Positions 38,451 to 47,833 of a stretch of 64,000 bases of DNA are shown here, piece after piece. The notes beneath the pieces are model-generated. The model was not told the DNA's origin, made no database searches, and saw only the letters and a list, made by a program, of their open reading frames with translations. The first letter of the stretch is position 1. Each line of letters opens with the position of its first letter. The DNA is from an uncultured Litoreibacter sp. (lineage in GTDB: Bacteria > Pseudomonadota > Alphaproteobacteria > Rhodobacterales > Rhodobacteraceae): the NCBI GenBank assembly GCA_947492995.1, contig CANLOU010000002.1, positions 248,001 through 312,000 of the forward strand, read 5' to 3'. The translations under genes were made by a program, and so were the position numbers.

Positions 38451-40697
38451 ATGCCTGATCTGCTGATCGAACTCTTCTCCGAAGAAATCCCCGCCCGTAT
38501 GCAGGCCCGCGCCGCCGCCGACCTGAAAAAGCTGGTCACCGACGGGCTGGTCGAGGCGGGCCTCACCTATGCCTCCGCAGGCGCCTTCTCCACGCCGCGC
38601 CGCTTGGCGCTGACGGTCGAGGACCTGACGGCAGACTCCAAAGCCGTCCGCGAAGAGCGCAAAGGCCCAAGGACGGACGCACCAGCAAAAGCCTTGGAAG
38701 GCTTTTTACGCTCCACAGGTCTTTCACAAGACCAGTTGGAGCGGCGCGACCTCGGCAAAAAAGGCGAAGTCTTCTTCGCCATCATCGAAAAGCCGGGCCG
38801 CCCGGCCGCCGATATCGTGGCCGAGGTGCTGGAAAACGCAATCCGCAATTTCCCATGGCCCAAATCCATGAAATGGGGCTCCGGCTCCCTGAAATGGGTC
38901 CGCCCGCTGCACCGCATCCTGTGCATCCTGACCGACGAGGCGGGCGCTGAAATCGTGCCCCTCGACGTGGACGGCATCGCCTCCGCCGACCGCACCGAAG
39001 GCCACCGGTTCCTGGCCCCGCAGGATTTCGCCGTCACCTCGTTCGAGGATTATTCTACCAAACTCAAACGCGCCAAGGTCGTGTTGGACGCAGCTGAGCG
39101 CGCCGACCACATCTGGGCCGACGCCACGTCCCAAGCCTTCGCGCAGGGCTTGGAAATCGTCGAAGACAAAGGCCTTTTGGCCGAGGTCGCGGGCCTTGTC
39201 GAATGGCCTGTCGTGTTGATGGGCGATATCGACGAGACGTTTCTGGGCCTGCCGCCCGAGGTCCTGCAAACCTCGATGAAAGAGCACCAAAAATTCTTCT
39301 CCGTCCGCAATCCCAAGACGGGCCGGATCGAGAAATTCGTCACCGTCGCCAATGTCGAGACCGAAGACAACGGCGCGACCATTCTGGCGGGCAACCAAAA
39401 GGTGCTGTTTGCGCGGCTGTCCGACGCCAAATTCTTCTGGGAAAACGACCTGCGCATCGCCAAAGGCGAGAAAATGCAGCCATGGTTGGATGCGCTGGAC
39501 AATGTCACTTTCCACAACAAGCTGGGCAGCCAGAAGGAGCGCATCGACCGCATCGCAGCCTTGGCCGAAGAAATCGCGCCCTTTGTCGACGCTAATCCCA
39601 AGCTCGCCAGACAAGCTGCCGAGGTCGCCAAAGCCGACCTCAGCTCCGAGATGATCTACGAGTTCCCCGAACTCCAAGGCCTCATGGGCCGCTACTATGC
39701 GGAAGCCGCTGGTTTACCCGCCGAGGTCGCCAACGCCGCCGAGGAACATTACTCTCCACTCGGCCCCTCTGATGATGTGCCAACCACACCCGTATCGGTT
39801 GCTGTCTCGCTTGCCGACAAGATCGACACGCTGACAGGATTCTGGTGGATCGATGAAAAGCCAACCGGGAGCAAGGACCCATTCGCCCTACGTCGCGCGA
39901 CGTTGGGTTGCATTAGGCTGATTGTTGAAAATTCGGTTCGATTTCCAATTAAAAATCTCGCTTTGGTTGGTTTCACGGAAAATATGATGAGCCGCCTAAA
40001 AGAAGATAACATTAGGCAATCGCAAAATATCGCAGACGCGGCTGCGATCTTATCTGTGGAAAAAGAGGAAGTAGAACGCCTTATCCAAGGTGAATTCCGC
40101 ACTGCTCTCACAGTTCCCAGCGACAAGGCCGTCATTCAGTTTTTCGAAAAGGTCATGGATTCGAGTGTTTCATCTGACCTCCTTTCTTTCTTCCACGATA
40201 GACTCAAAGTCTTTCTAAAGGATAAAGGCATCCGCCATGACGTCATCGACGCCTGCATCGCGATGGAAGGCAACGACGACCTCACCCTCTTGGTCAAACG
40301 CGCGGAGGCCCTGTCGGAAACGCTGAAAACCGAGGACGGCGCGAACCTGATCCAAGGCTTCAAACGCGCCAACAACATCCTCTCCAAAGAGGAAGACAAA
40401 GATGGCGTCAGCTACGAGCTCGACCCCAAGGTCGAACTGGCCGAAACCGACGAAGAAAAGACCCTCTTCACAGCCCTCGACACGGCGGAGGCGAAAATCA
40501 CCCCCGCGATGGAGGCGGAGGATTTCGCCACCGCCATGGCCGCCATGGCCGAGCTGCGCGCGCCGATTGACGCCTTTTTCGAGGCCGTCAAAATCAACGC
40601 CGACAGCCAGATCGTCCGCCGCAACCGGCTGTGCCTGCTCAACCGCATCCGCGTCATCTGCGGTGGCGTGGCGGATCTGACGAAGCTGGAGGGGTAG
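38451..40697 (+). CDS. glyS: Glycyl-tRNA synthetase beta subunit
   Basis: tRNA-binding subunit of glycyl-tRNA synthetase. The ATG gives 748 residues beginning MPDLLIELFSEEIPARMQAR, the typical N-terminus. Other conserved blocks are RRLALTVEDL, MKWGSGSLKWVRPLH, SMKEHQKFFSVRN, and SDAKFFWENDLRIA, then EFPELQGLMGRYYA. The C-terminal part is the anticodon-binding region. The gene is complete, but a segment of about 500 bases (39740-40230) has much lower GC and different codon use than the rest (separate entry). Confidence 0.97.
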   Translation: MPDLLIELFSEEIPARMQARAAADLKKLVTDGLVEAGLTYASAGAFSTPRRLALTVEDLTADSKAVREERKGPRTDAPAKALEGFLRSTGLSQDQLERRDLGKKGEVFFAIIEKPGRPAADIVAEVLENAIRNFPWPKSMKWGSGSLKWVRPLHRILCILTDEAGAEIVPLDVDGIASADRTEGHRFLAPQDFAVTSFEDYSTKLKRAKVVLDAAERADHIWADATSQAFAQGLEIVEDKGLLAEVAGLVEWPVVLMGDIDETFLGLPPEVLQTSMKEHQKFFSVRNPKTGRIEKFVTVANVETEDNGATILAGNQKVLFARLSDAKFFWENDLRIAKGEKMQPWLDALDNVTFHNKLGSQKERIDRIAALAEEIAPFVDANPKLARQAAEVAKADLSSEMIYEFPELQGLMGRYYAEAAGLPAEVANAAEEHYSPLGPSDDVPTTPVSVAVSLADKIDTLTGFWWIDEKPTGSKDPFALRRATLGCIRLIVENSVRFPIKNLALVGFTENMMSRLKEDNIRQSQNIADAAAILSVEKEEVERLIQGEFRTALTVPSDKAVIQFFEKVMDSSVSSDLLSFFHDRLKVFLKDKGIRHDVIDACIAMEGNDDLTLLVKRAEALSETLKTEDGANLIQGFKRANNILSKEEDKDGVSYELDPKVELAETDEEKTLFTALDTAEAKITPAMEAEDFATAMAAMAELRAPIDAFFEAVKINADSQIVRRNRLCLLNRIRVICGGVADLTKLEG
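39740..40230. other. Low-GC mosaic segment within glyS
   Basis: Between about 39740 and 40230 the gene is rich in A/T third positions. Two 60-base lines counted by hand (39901-39960 and 39961-40020) each have 23 G or C, about 38%, while the rest of the window is visibly above 60%. The protein stays in frame and family-like, so this looks like homologous replacement from a lower-GC relative. Confidence 0.7.
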
Positions 40698-40715
40698 GGC
40701 GGGGTTAACCCCGCC
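40698..40715 (+). terminator. Terminator hairpin after glyS
   Basis: GGCGGGGTTAACCCCGCC is a perfect 18-base palindrome starting directly after the glyS TAG, followed by TTCACCTTTAT. The short T-run makes it a weak but plausible intrinsic terminator. Confidence 0.6.
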
Positions 40716-40735
40716 TTCACCTTTATGCATGTCAT

Positions 40736-40751
40736 CCCCGCGCAAGCGGGG
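40736..40751. repeat. Short palindromic unit CCCCGC-GCAA-GCGGGG
   Basis: Embedded in GTCATCCCCGCGCAAGCGGG and GAGCCA. This matches a palindromic unit that is widely dispersed in proteobacterial intergenic regions. Only one copy was seen in the window. Confidence 0.5.
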
Positions 40752-40803
40752 AGCCAAAGATCACGCGCCGAACGGCGTCGTTAACGCAGTCGCAACACAA
40801 AAC

Positions 40804-40855
40804 TTTTGTACAAAACGGGTTTGAGCCTCTCAAAAACATCCCCAATTTGTACAAA
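40804..40855. promoter_or_regulatory. Pair of TTTGTACAAA palindromes upstream of the PPDK-like gene
   Basis: TTTTGTACAAAAC (palindrome 40804-40815) and TTTGTACAAAAC (palindrome 40846-40855) have centres 41 bases apart, close to four helical turns. They lie 116-167 bases before the start codon. The repeat, symmetry and phasing suggest an operator pair; the regulator is not known. Confidence 0.5.
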
Positions 40856-40970
40856 ACTCCGTCCAAAACGGGCGCGGCGGAATGGGACACACACTCTCAA
40901 TTTCCGCAATGTAACGGTTGATTGACACATTTATGGGTCTATGCTGCGCCGCAGTATAAGGACGCGCGTG

Positions 40971-43550
40971 ATGCTCGACTCGATCAATTTCGAACGCATT
41001 ACCCAGACGGCCGGCATCAGCCGCCGCCTGCACGGAACACGTGCTAAGTGCCTGCAAAGATTGATAAGATTGGACATGCCGGTCCCCGACACCGTCGCAT
41101 TGTCCATCCCCTTGGTGCGCAAAATCGCCTCCGGCCAGCGCCCCGATCTAAGCCAGCTTCTGGACCATTTCGGCAGCTGGCCCGTGCTAAGTGTCCGTGC
41201 CTCAACGGAAAAACCCGAATGGGGCGGGCCTTCTACCGTCCTCAATATCGGCATGAATCGCGCCAACGAAGCCTTCTTCGCGTCCCGCCTGGGCGCCGAT
41301 GCCGCCCGTAAATTGCATCTGAAATTCATCCAATCCTACGCGATCGAGGTCTCCCGTCTGGACGAGGACATGTTCGATGTCCCTGATTTAACAGTAGAAA
41401 AAGCCTACGAGGCCTATGAGCACGAGATGGAGGAGGAGTTCCCCCAATCCATCGAAGTGCAGCTGTTCGAGGTCCTCAAATCCATGGCCCGCGCATGGGA
41501 AGGCACCACCGCGCGGCTGCTGCGCATGTCCAAAGGCGCGCCCGAAGACGCAGGCCTTGGCCTTGTGGTGCAACGCATGGCCTTCGGCATGGGCAAAGGC
41601 GAAAGCGGCTCCGGCGTCATCCAATTCGTCAACCCCGAAGACGGCCAGCCCAAGCATATGGGCCGCTACCTGCGCCAGTCCCAAGGCCGCGACGCGCTGT
41701 CTGGCGATGAGGGGCGGGCGATGTATCTGACATCCGATCCGCGTGGTGAAAGCCTGCAGGACAGCCAGCCCGAAATTTACAACGAACTCAAGCGATTGGG
41801 CGACGTTGCTCGTACCGGTTTGCGCGAGGAAATGCAGATTGAATTCACCCTTGAGGGTGGCAAGCTGAACATCCTCGACGCCGTGGTGGCGCCCCGCACG
41901 TCGCGGGCGTCCGTGGCCACGGCGGTGGCGCTGGCCGATGACGACATCATCAGCCAAGCCGACGCGGTGCTGCGCATTGAACCCAAGGCCGTCTCGGATC
42001 TTTTGCACCAGCAGGTGCACCAAGCCGCCAAACGGGACGTGATCTCGCAAGGCATCGCGGCCAGCCCCGGCGCGGCCACGGGCAAGCTGGTCTTTGACGC
42101 CATGGCCGCCCAAGCCGCCGCAGCGCAGGGCGAGGCCTGCATCTTGGTACGCCGCGAAACCTCGCCTGAGGATATTCGCGGCATGCATGCCGCGCGCGGC
42201 ATCCTGACCGAACGTGGCGGCCAGACCAGCCATGCCGCTGTGATTGCCCGCGGGCTGGGGTTGCCATGCGTGGCCGGGGCCTCTGATCTGGACATAGATT
42301 CCAAGTGCAGGACACTGACAACAAAGGACAATCGCGCCTTCAATGAGGGCGATATTATCACGCTGGACGGCACCACAGGGCAGGCCTTGGCGGGGCAGGT
42401 TAAGCTGGTCGAGGCCGGCATTGGCGGCCCGTTTGAGCGGTTGCTGACATGGGCTGACGAATTCCGCGACATCGGGGTGCGCGCCAATGCGGACACCCCG
42501 GCAGAGGCCGCCGTTGCCCGCAAGTTCGAGGCCGAAGGCATCGGTCTCACCCGCACGGAACACATGTTTTTCGCCGAGGACCGCCTGACGGTGCTGCGCG
42601 AAGCCATCTTCGCCGAGGAAGGCTCTGACCGCACGGCGGCGCTTGCGCGTTTGCTGCCGATGCAGCGCGACGACTTTGCGGAACTGTTCACCATCATGAA
42701 GGACCGTCCGGTCTGCCTGCGCCTGTTCGATCCGCCCTTGCACGAATTTCTGCCCTCCAGCCGTCAAGGCATCAAGGAGATGGCCGAGGCCATGGGTCTC
42801 AGCGCGAAAGAAGTCCAGCAACGCATTGATGGGCTTAAAGAATTTAACCCAATGCTGGGCATGCGCGGGGTGCGTTTGGGCATCACCGTGCCCGAGATAT
42901 ACGACATGCAGGCCCGCGCCATTTTCGAGGCGGCGTTGCAGGCGCGTACCAAAGACAATCCCAAGGTTGTCCCCGAAATTATGATCCCGCTGGTGTCGGC
43001 CAAGCGCGAGGTCGAGCTGGTCAAATCCCGGATTGATGCGGTTGCCGCCGACATCATGACCAAGACCGGCGAGACCCTAGAATACAAACTCGGCGTTATG
43101 GTCGAAACACCCCGCGCCGCGCTGCGCGCAGGCGACATCGCGACCCATGCAGGGTTCCTGAGCTTCGGGACGAATGACCTGACCCAGATGACCTATGGGC
43201 TGTCGCGCGACGACGCGGGGCGGTTCATGTCGAACTATGTGCAAAAGGGGGTCTTCCCGGAAGATCCGTTCCACAAGCTGGACACGGATGGTGTGGGCGA
43301 GCTGTTGCAACTGGCCGCGGAGCGGGGGCGTCAGGTGCGCTCCAAAGTGACGCTGTCGGTCTGCGGCGAGCATGGTGGTGATCCTGAAAGCATCGCGTTT
43401 TGCCGCGATCTGGGGCTGAACTACGTGTCCTGCTCGCCTTACCGTGTGCCTATTGCGCGTCTCGCGGCCGCGCATCTGGCGATTCGCGATCCAAAGGCGC
43501 CTGATGCCGAATTTATGTATCCGGAAGACGAGCCATTTGTCCCCGAATAG
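40971..43550 (+). CDS. Pyruvate, phosphate dikinase-like protein
   Basis: An 859-residue member of the PPDK/PEP-synthase family, which interconverts pyruvate and PEP with ATP and phosphate. The ATG giving MLDSINFERITQTAGISRRL is preferred over a start ten codons earlier. The swivelling phosphohistidine domain is clear (GGQTSHAAVIARGLGLP, with the phosphorylated His), as is the PEP-binding barrel: LRLFDPPLHEFLP, MLGMRGVRLG, FGTNDLTQMTYG and the acid/Cys loop CGEHGGDPESI. The N-terminal ATP-binding domain is recognisable (WPVLSVRASTEKPEWGG) but differs from the usual SGARASMPGMMDT loop. Whether this is the main PPDK or a divergent paralogue is open. Confidence 0.8.
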   Translation: MLDSINFERITQTAGISRRLHGTRAKCLQRLIRLDMPVPDTVALSIPLVRKIASGQRPDLSQLLDHFGSWPVLSVRASTEKPEWGGPSTVLNIGMNRANEAFFASRLGADAARKLHLKFIQSYAIEVSRLDEDMFDVPDLTVEKAYEAYEHEMEEEFPQSIEVQLFEVLKSMARAWEGTTARLLRMSKGAPEDAGLGLVVQRMAFGMGKGESGSGVIQFVNPEDGQPKHMGRYLRQSQGRDALSGDEGRAMYLTSDPRGESLQDSQPEIYNELKRLGDVARTGLREEMQIEFTLEGGKLNILDAVVAPRTSRASVATAVALADDDIISQADAVLRIEPKAVSDLLHQQVHQAAKRDVISQGIAASPGAATGKLVFDAMAAQAAAAQGEACILVRRETSPEDIRGMHAARGILTERGGQTSHAAVIARGLGLPCVAGASDLDIDSKCRTLTTKDNRAFNEGDIITLDGTTGQALAGQVKLVEAGIGGPFERLLTWADEFRDIGVRANADTPAEAAVARKFEAEGIGLTRTEHMFFAEDRLTVLREAIFAEEGSDRTAALARLLPMQRDDFAELFTIMKDRPVCLRLFDPPLHEFLPSSRQGIKEMAEAMGLSAKEVQQRIDGLKEFNPMLGMRGVRLGITVPEIYDMQARAIFEAALQARTKDNPKVVPEIMIPLVSAKREVELVKSRIDAVAADIMTKTGETLEYKLGVMVETPRAALRAGDIATHAGFLSFGTNDLTQMTYGLSRDDAGRFMSNYVQKGVFPEDPFHKLDTDGVGELLQLAAERGRQVRSKVTLSVCGEHGGDPESIAFCRDLGLNYVSCSPYRVPIARLAAAHLAIRDPKAPDAEFMYPEDEPFVPE

Positions 43551-43741
43551 CGGGACGCTACAACATGTTGTGATCTGACCCCATCTGGCTGCGGCGTTTT
43601 GGCCCGTTGGGTAGACGTGTGGATAACCGCCCTCTATATCCCCCCAGACCTTAATGAGACGTAAACCGCGCCCATGGGGGGATGCGGCATCACGGGGCCA
43701 AAGACAAAAACCCGCGATGTGACGAGATCGGACACGGTGTG

Positions 43742-44446
43742 ATGAGTATCAAGACCTCTGTTATTGCGACCCTTGGCGGCGCGGCCTTGTGCATGCTGCC
43801 CGTGCTGGCACAGGCGGATCATTCCCTGAAAGGCGTTGGCTCAACCTCTGGCTCGCCCGCGATTGAGGCCGTGCAAGACACGGTCATCAGCCCAGCCTTT
43901 CTGAAGCTCATCAAAGCCGACAAGGCGGGCAAGGCGCGGCTGCGCGCGGACCGCGTCGCAAAAATTGCAACACCTTTGCCGGGCGCCGAACCTCAGGGCT
44001 CTGGGGCGCTGACCTTTTCGCTCGCGGAACTCAACGCGCGCCCCAAAGCCACGGGTGACGCGCATTTCAAATGTTTGGCGGAGGCCCTCTATTTCGAAGC
44101 CCGTGGCGAAACGTTGAAAGGCCAGATTGCCGTGGCCGAAGTGATCCTGAACCGCGTGGCCTCCTCGCGCTTTCCCAACACGGTTTGCGGCGTCATCAAA
44201 CAGGGCACCGGCCGCAAATACGCGTGCCAGTTTACCTATACCTGCGACGGCAACCCCGAGACCATCAACGAGCCATCAGCCTATGCCCGCGTCGCCAAAA
44301 TTGCGCGCATGATGCTCGACGGTGCGCCGCGCAAGCTTGCGGGCGGGGCCACCTATTACCACACTACGGCGGTGAACCCGTCTTGGGCACGCAAGTTCCG
44401 CCGCACCGCAAAAATGGGCGTCCATCTGTTCTACAAACCTGCGTAA
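43742..44446 (+). CDS. SleB-like cell wall hydrolase
   Basis: A 234-residue secreted protein. A signal peptide (MSIKTSVIATLGGAALCMLP, cleavage expected after AQA) is followed by a linker and a Hydrolase_2/SleB domain from about residue 115: CLAEALYFEARGETLKGQIA (20 residues) contains the catalytic Glu, and VAEVILNRV, RFPNTVCGVIKQG, CQFTYTCDGN and ATYYHTTAVNPSWAR complete the fold. Members cleave peptidoglycan glycan strands. The next gene, folB, starts 98 bases later. Confidence 0.9.
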   Translation: MSIKTSVIATLGGAALCMLPVLAQADHSLKGVGSTSGSPAIEAVQDTVISPAFLKLIKADKAGKARLRADRVAKIATPLPGAEPQGSGALTFSLAELNARPKATGDAHFKCLAEALYFEARGETLKGQIAVAEVILNRVASSRFPNTVCGVIKQGTGRKYACQFTYTCDGNPETINEPSAYARVAKIARMMLDGAPRKLAGGATYYHTTAVNPSWARKFRRTAKMGVHLFYKPA

Positions 44447-44544
44447 GGTCGGTTTTCGCCCCTTACAGTCCGGGTTTTCCCCACGACAGGCGCGGGCCGT
44501 CTTGCTAAAGAAGCGCGACCACTGACACCTTCGAGGCGCGCCAC

Positions 44545-45462
44545 ATGACATCCGAAATCAGACTGGCCTTTGCCCATCCGTCCGAGCGTTCTGAGGCCAT
44601 GGCCGACGAGCCGCGCGACCGCATCTCCTTGCGCGACCATATCCGCGAGGTCGAGATCGGGGCGTTTCAGGCGGAACGCGGCACAACCCAGCGCATCTGT
44701 TTCAACATCGTGGTCGAGGTGCGGTTGCCCGACGGGCTGGACGACGATGTCGACCGGATCATGAGCTATGATACTATCACCGAGGCCATCGACCGCGAAC
44801 TCAGCGCGGAACGGCTCAACCTGCTCGAAACGCTGGCCGAACGCGTGGCAGAGGTCATCTTGATTGACCCGCGCGCCGCCCGCGTTTTTGTGCGCATCGA
44901 AAAGCTGGATCGTGGCCCCGGCGCGTTGGGCGTCGAAATCGTGCGCGACCGCGACATGGTCAAACCTGCAGCCGCTGAGGATGCGGTCCACCCGCTGGTG
45001 GCTTTTCTGGGCAATGACGTGTGCACGGGCGATGATTTGACCTCCGTCCTGGATCGGCTCGAAGCCGAAGGCGTCCCCTTGATCCTGTGCGTCGGCGCGG
45101 GCGACACGGACGCCCCCCAAGCCGCGCACCCCGCTGCGCAACGCCGCATCGACCTGCTGGCCATCGAACAAAACGCGTGGGTGCTGGCTGGGCGCGACAA
45201 GCGCTGCGTCGTGGTGGCGACCAGGACCGAGCTGGATTGGGCCATGAAAAACGGCCAGATCAGCGTCTGGGCGCCGTCAAAAATTGTGCTCGACGCAACC
45301 GACGGCCCTGATCTTAGCACTATGGACGCGGCAGCATTGACCGGGTGGTTCGCGCAGGAATTTGACGCCGCCAAGACCATCGCGTTGGGCCACGGGCTCA
45401 AGGCCCCCGGCACGCCGATTGCGGTGGCGACCTTGTTGTCAGGGGCGGCGCTGCTAGTCTGA
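44545..45462 (+). CDS. folB: Dihydroneopterin aldolase with C-terminal extension
   Basis: Makes 6-hydroxymethyl-dihydropterin for folate synthesis. FolB proteins are about 120 residues; this one has 305. The FolB fold occupies about residues 25-145 (LRDHIREVEIGAFQAERG, SYDTITEAIDREL, LNLLETLAERVAEVIL and VRIEKLDRGPGALGVEI). The following 160 residues form a second alpha/beta domain (LTSVLDRLEAEGVPLILCVG, 20 residues; KNGQISVWAPSKIVLDATDG, 20 residues) that I cannot name. folP starts 5 bases after the stop and glmM lies 3 bases after folP. Confidence 0.9.
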   Translation: MTSEIRLAFAHPSERSEAMADEPRDRISLRDHIREVEIGAFQAERGTTQRICFNIVVEVRLPDGLDDDVDRIMSYDTITEAIDRELSAERLNLLETLAERVAEVILIDPRAARVFVRIEKLDRGPGALGVEIVRDRDMVKPAAAEDAVHPLVAFLGNDVCTGDDLTSVLDRLEAEGVPLILCVGAGDTDAPQAAHPAAQRRIDLLAIEQNAWVLAGRDKRCVVVATRTELDWAMKNGQISVWAPSKIVLDATDGPDLSTMDAAALTGWFAQEFDAAKTIALGHGLKAPGTPIAVATLLSGAALLV

Positions 45463-45467
45463 CGCGC

Positions 45468-46487
45468 ATGACCACCTATTTCCGCCCTATCGCACAAACC
45501 GATGCGGCGCGCCCCGAGGGCGCGTTGCCCTTGGCTGGCAACCCTATTGTCTGGTTTTCGCAGGTCGAGGCTTTGACCCGCGGGCAGCCGTCGCGGCTGG
45601 TCGATGTCGTAGACATGGCGTCTGACGATCTGTCCGCGCTCACTGCCCCGCGCGCCGATGTGGCGGGGTTGGGCATGTCCGCGCCCAAACTGATGGGGGT
45701 GCTCAACACCACGCCAGACAGTTTTTCGGATGGCGGGCGCTTCACCACCACCGAGGCCGCCGTCGTCCACGCTCGGCGTATGGTGGAGGAAGGCGCGCAT
45801 ATCCTTGATATTGGCGGCGAGTCCACGCGCCCCGGCGCGGCCTTCGTGCCGGTCGACGAAGAAATCGCCCGCACCGCCCCTGTGATAGCGGCGCTCAAAG
45901 CGGCCCGCATCGACACACCCGTCTCCATCGACACGCGCAAGGCGCAGGTGGCGCGGGCGGCGGTGCAGGCCGGCGCGTCGCTGCTCAATGATGTCTCGGC
46001 GCTCAGTTTTGACGCGCAAATGGCTGACGCGGCGGCAAGGTCTGGCGCGCCGATTTGCCTGATGCATGCGCAGGGCGATCCCAAAACCATGCAGGAAAAC
46101 CCCAGCTACGACGATGTGCTGCTGGACGTCTACGACTACCTCGCGGCGCGCGTGGTCGAGGCGAAGCAGGCGGGCATAGAGCCGCAAAACATCATCGTGG
46201 ACCCCGGGATCGGCTTTGGCAAAACGCCAGCCCACAACCTCGCGCTCATCCGGGGGCTGTCCTTGTTTCACGGGCTTGGCTGCCCGATCCTGCTGGGCGT
46301 GTCGCGCAAGCGCTTCATCGGCTCCATCGGCAGTCAGCCGCAGGCTGACAAACGTGCACCAGGTTCCGTCGCAATTGCGCTGCAGGGGCTCATGCAGGGT
46401 GTTCAGATCATCCGGGCACATGATATAGAGGAGCACGCGCAGGCCTTCGCCCTTTGGCATGCCGTCAACGACAACAAGCAGGACTGA
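45468..46487 (+). CDS. folP: Dihydropteroate synthase
   Basis: Condenses hydroxymethyl-dihydropterin diphosphate with p-aminobenzoate; the sulfonamide target. The 339-residue protein has an N-terminal extension of about 70 residues before the TIM barrel begins with LMGVLNTTPDSFSDGGRF (18 residues). The second signature, ILDIGGESTRPGA, the SIDTRK strand, the NDVSAL strand, the HAQGDPKTMQ loop and DPGIGFGKT all follow in order. Operon partner of folB and glmM. Confidence 0.97.
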   Translation: MTTYFRPIAQTDAARPEGALPLAGNPIVWFSQVEALTRGQPSRLVDVVDMASDDLSALTAPRADVAGLGMSAPKLMGVLNTTPDSFSDGGRFTTTEAAVVHARRMVEEGAHILDIGGESTRPGAAFVPVDEEIARTAPVIAALKAARIDTPVSIDTRKAQVARAAVQAGASLLNDVSALSFDAQMADAAARSGAPICLMHAQGDPKTMQENPSYDDVLLDVYDYLAARVVEAKQAGIEPQNIIVDPGIGFGKTPAHNLALIRGLSLFHGLGCPILLGVSRKRFIGSIGSQPQADKRAPGSVAIALQGLMQGVQIIRAHDIEEHAQAFALWHAVNDNKQD

Positions 46488-46490
46488 CAC

Positions 46491-47831
46491 ATGGCACGCA
46501 AGTTTTTCGGCACCGATGGCGTTCGCGGTCGGGCGAACACCTTCCCCATGACCGCCGAGATGGCGCTGAAGCTGGGGGCCGCCGCAGGCCGCTATTTCCG
46601 CCAGGACGGCAACGAGCACCGGGTGGTGATCGGCAAGGACACGCGCCTGTCAGGCTACATGCTGGAAAATGCGCTGACGGCCGGGCTGACCTCGACGGGC
46701 ATGAACGTGTTTCTACTGGGCCCCATGCCCACCCCCGCTGTTGGGCTGCTGACACGGTCAATGCGGGCGGATCTGGGCGTCATGATTTCTGCCAGCCACA
46801 ACCCGCATTACGACAATGGCATCAAGTTCTTCGGCCCCGACGGGTTCAAGCTGTCCGATACGGCGGAATACGAGATCGAGGCCCTGCTCGAAGGCGACAT
46901 CCACCCCGCCCAACCCCAAAACATTGGCCGCGCCAAGCGGATCGACGATGCGCTCGGTCGCTATGTGGAACGGGCCAAGGCCACGTTTCCATCCGGTCTG
47001 CGCCTAGACGGGCTGAAAGTGGTGGTCGATTGCGCCAACGGGGCGGCCTATAAGGCGGCGCCCGAGGTGCTGTGGGAATTGGGCGCAGAGGTGATCCCTG
47101 TCGGGGTCTCTCCGAATGGCTTCAACATCAACGAGGGATGCGGCTCCACCAGCACGCGGCTGGCCGCTGAAACGGTCGTGGCGCATCAGGCGCATGTTGG
47201 CATCTGCCTTGATGGCGATGCGGACCGGGTCATGGTCTTGGACGAAACCGGTGCCGTAGCGGATGGCGATCAGCTGATGGCGCTGCTGGCGACCCGCTGG
47301 AACGAGGCGGGCTTGCTTGCGGGCGGGGCGCTTGTGGCGACGGTCATGTCCAACCTTGGGCTGGAACGGCATATGCAATCCCAAGGCCTGCGACTGGAAC
47401 GCACCAATGTCGGCGACCGCTACGTTGTCGCCGCGATGCGCGAAAAGGGCTACAATCTTGGCGGTGAGCAGTCCGGCCATATCGTCATGACCGATCATTC
47501 CACCACCGGCGACGGGCTGCTGGCGGGGCTGCAATTCCTGGCGGCGATGGTGCAAACCGGCCAGCCCGCCTCTGCGCTGGTCCGCCAGTTCCAGCCCGTC
47601 CCGCAAAAGTTGGAAAATGTGCGCTTCGGCGCGGGCAAGCAGCCGCTCAACGAGGCCAGCGTGCAGGCCGCCATCGCGCAGGCAGAGGCGGATCTTGCCA
47701 CCAACGGTCGGCTTCTGATCCGCAAATCGGGAACCGAGCCGCTGATCCGTGTCATGGCCGAATGCGAGGACGAGGGGCAGCTCAATGCCTCCGTGGCCTC
47801 TGTCGTCGCCGCGGTCGAGGCGGCGGTTTAG
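46491..47831 (+). CDS. glmM: Phosphoglucosamine mutase
   Basis: Converts glucosamine 6-phosphate to glucosamine 1-phosphate for peptidoglycan and LPS precursors. 446 residues. The phosphoserine loop is [20 protein letters not shown] (20 residues, Ser at about 102), the Mg-binding acid loop [12 protein letters not shown], the sugar loop GGEQSGH, and the C-terminal phosphate loop [12 protein letters not shown]. It starts 3 bases after folP, typical of the folP-glmM arrangement. Converges with the next gene, which ends 2 bases later on the other strand. Confidence 0.98.
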   Translation: MARKFFGTDGVRGRANTFPMTAEMALKLGAAAGRYFRQDGNEHRVVIGKDTRLSGYMLENALTAGLTSTGMNVFLLGPMPTPAVGLLTRSMRADLGVMISASHNPHYDNGIKFFGPDGFKLSDTAEYEIEALLEGDIHPAQPQNIGRAKRIDDALGRYVERAKATFPSGLRLDGLKVVVDCANGAAYKAAPEVLWELGAEVIPVGVSPNGFNINEGCGSTSTRLAAETVVAHQAHVGICLDGDADRVMVLDETGAVADGDQLMALLATRWNEAGLLAGGALVATVMSNLGLERHMQSQGLRLERTNVGDRYVVAAMREKGYNLGGEQSGHIVMTDHSTTGDGLLAGLQFLAAMVQTGQPASALVRQFQPVPQKLENVRFGAGKQPLNEASVQAAIAQAEADLATNGRLLIRKSGTEPLIRVMAECEDEGQLNASVASVVAAVEAAV

Positions 47832-47833
47832 GT

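Noticed and set aside
40922-40945. TTGACA at 40922 followed by TATGCT, as a promoter for the PPDK-like gene
   Set aside because: The spacer is only 12 bases, and no better -10 lies at 16-18 bases, so a sigma-70 promoter cannot be claimed.
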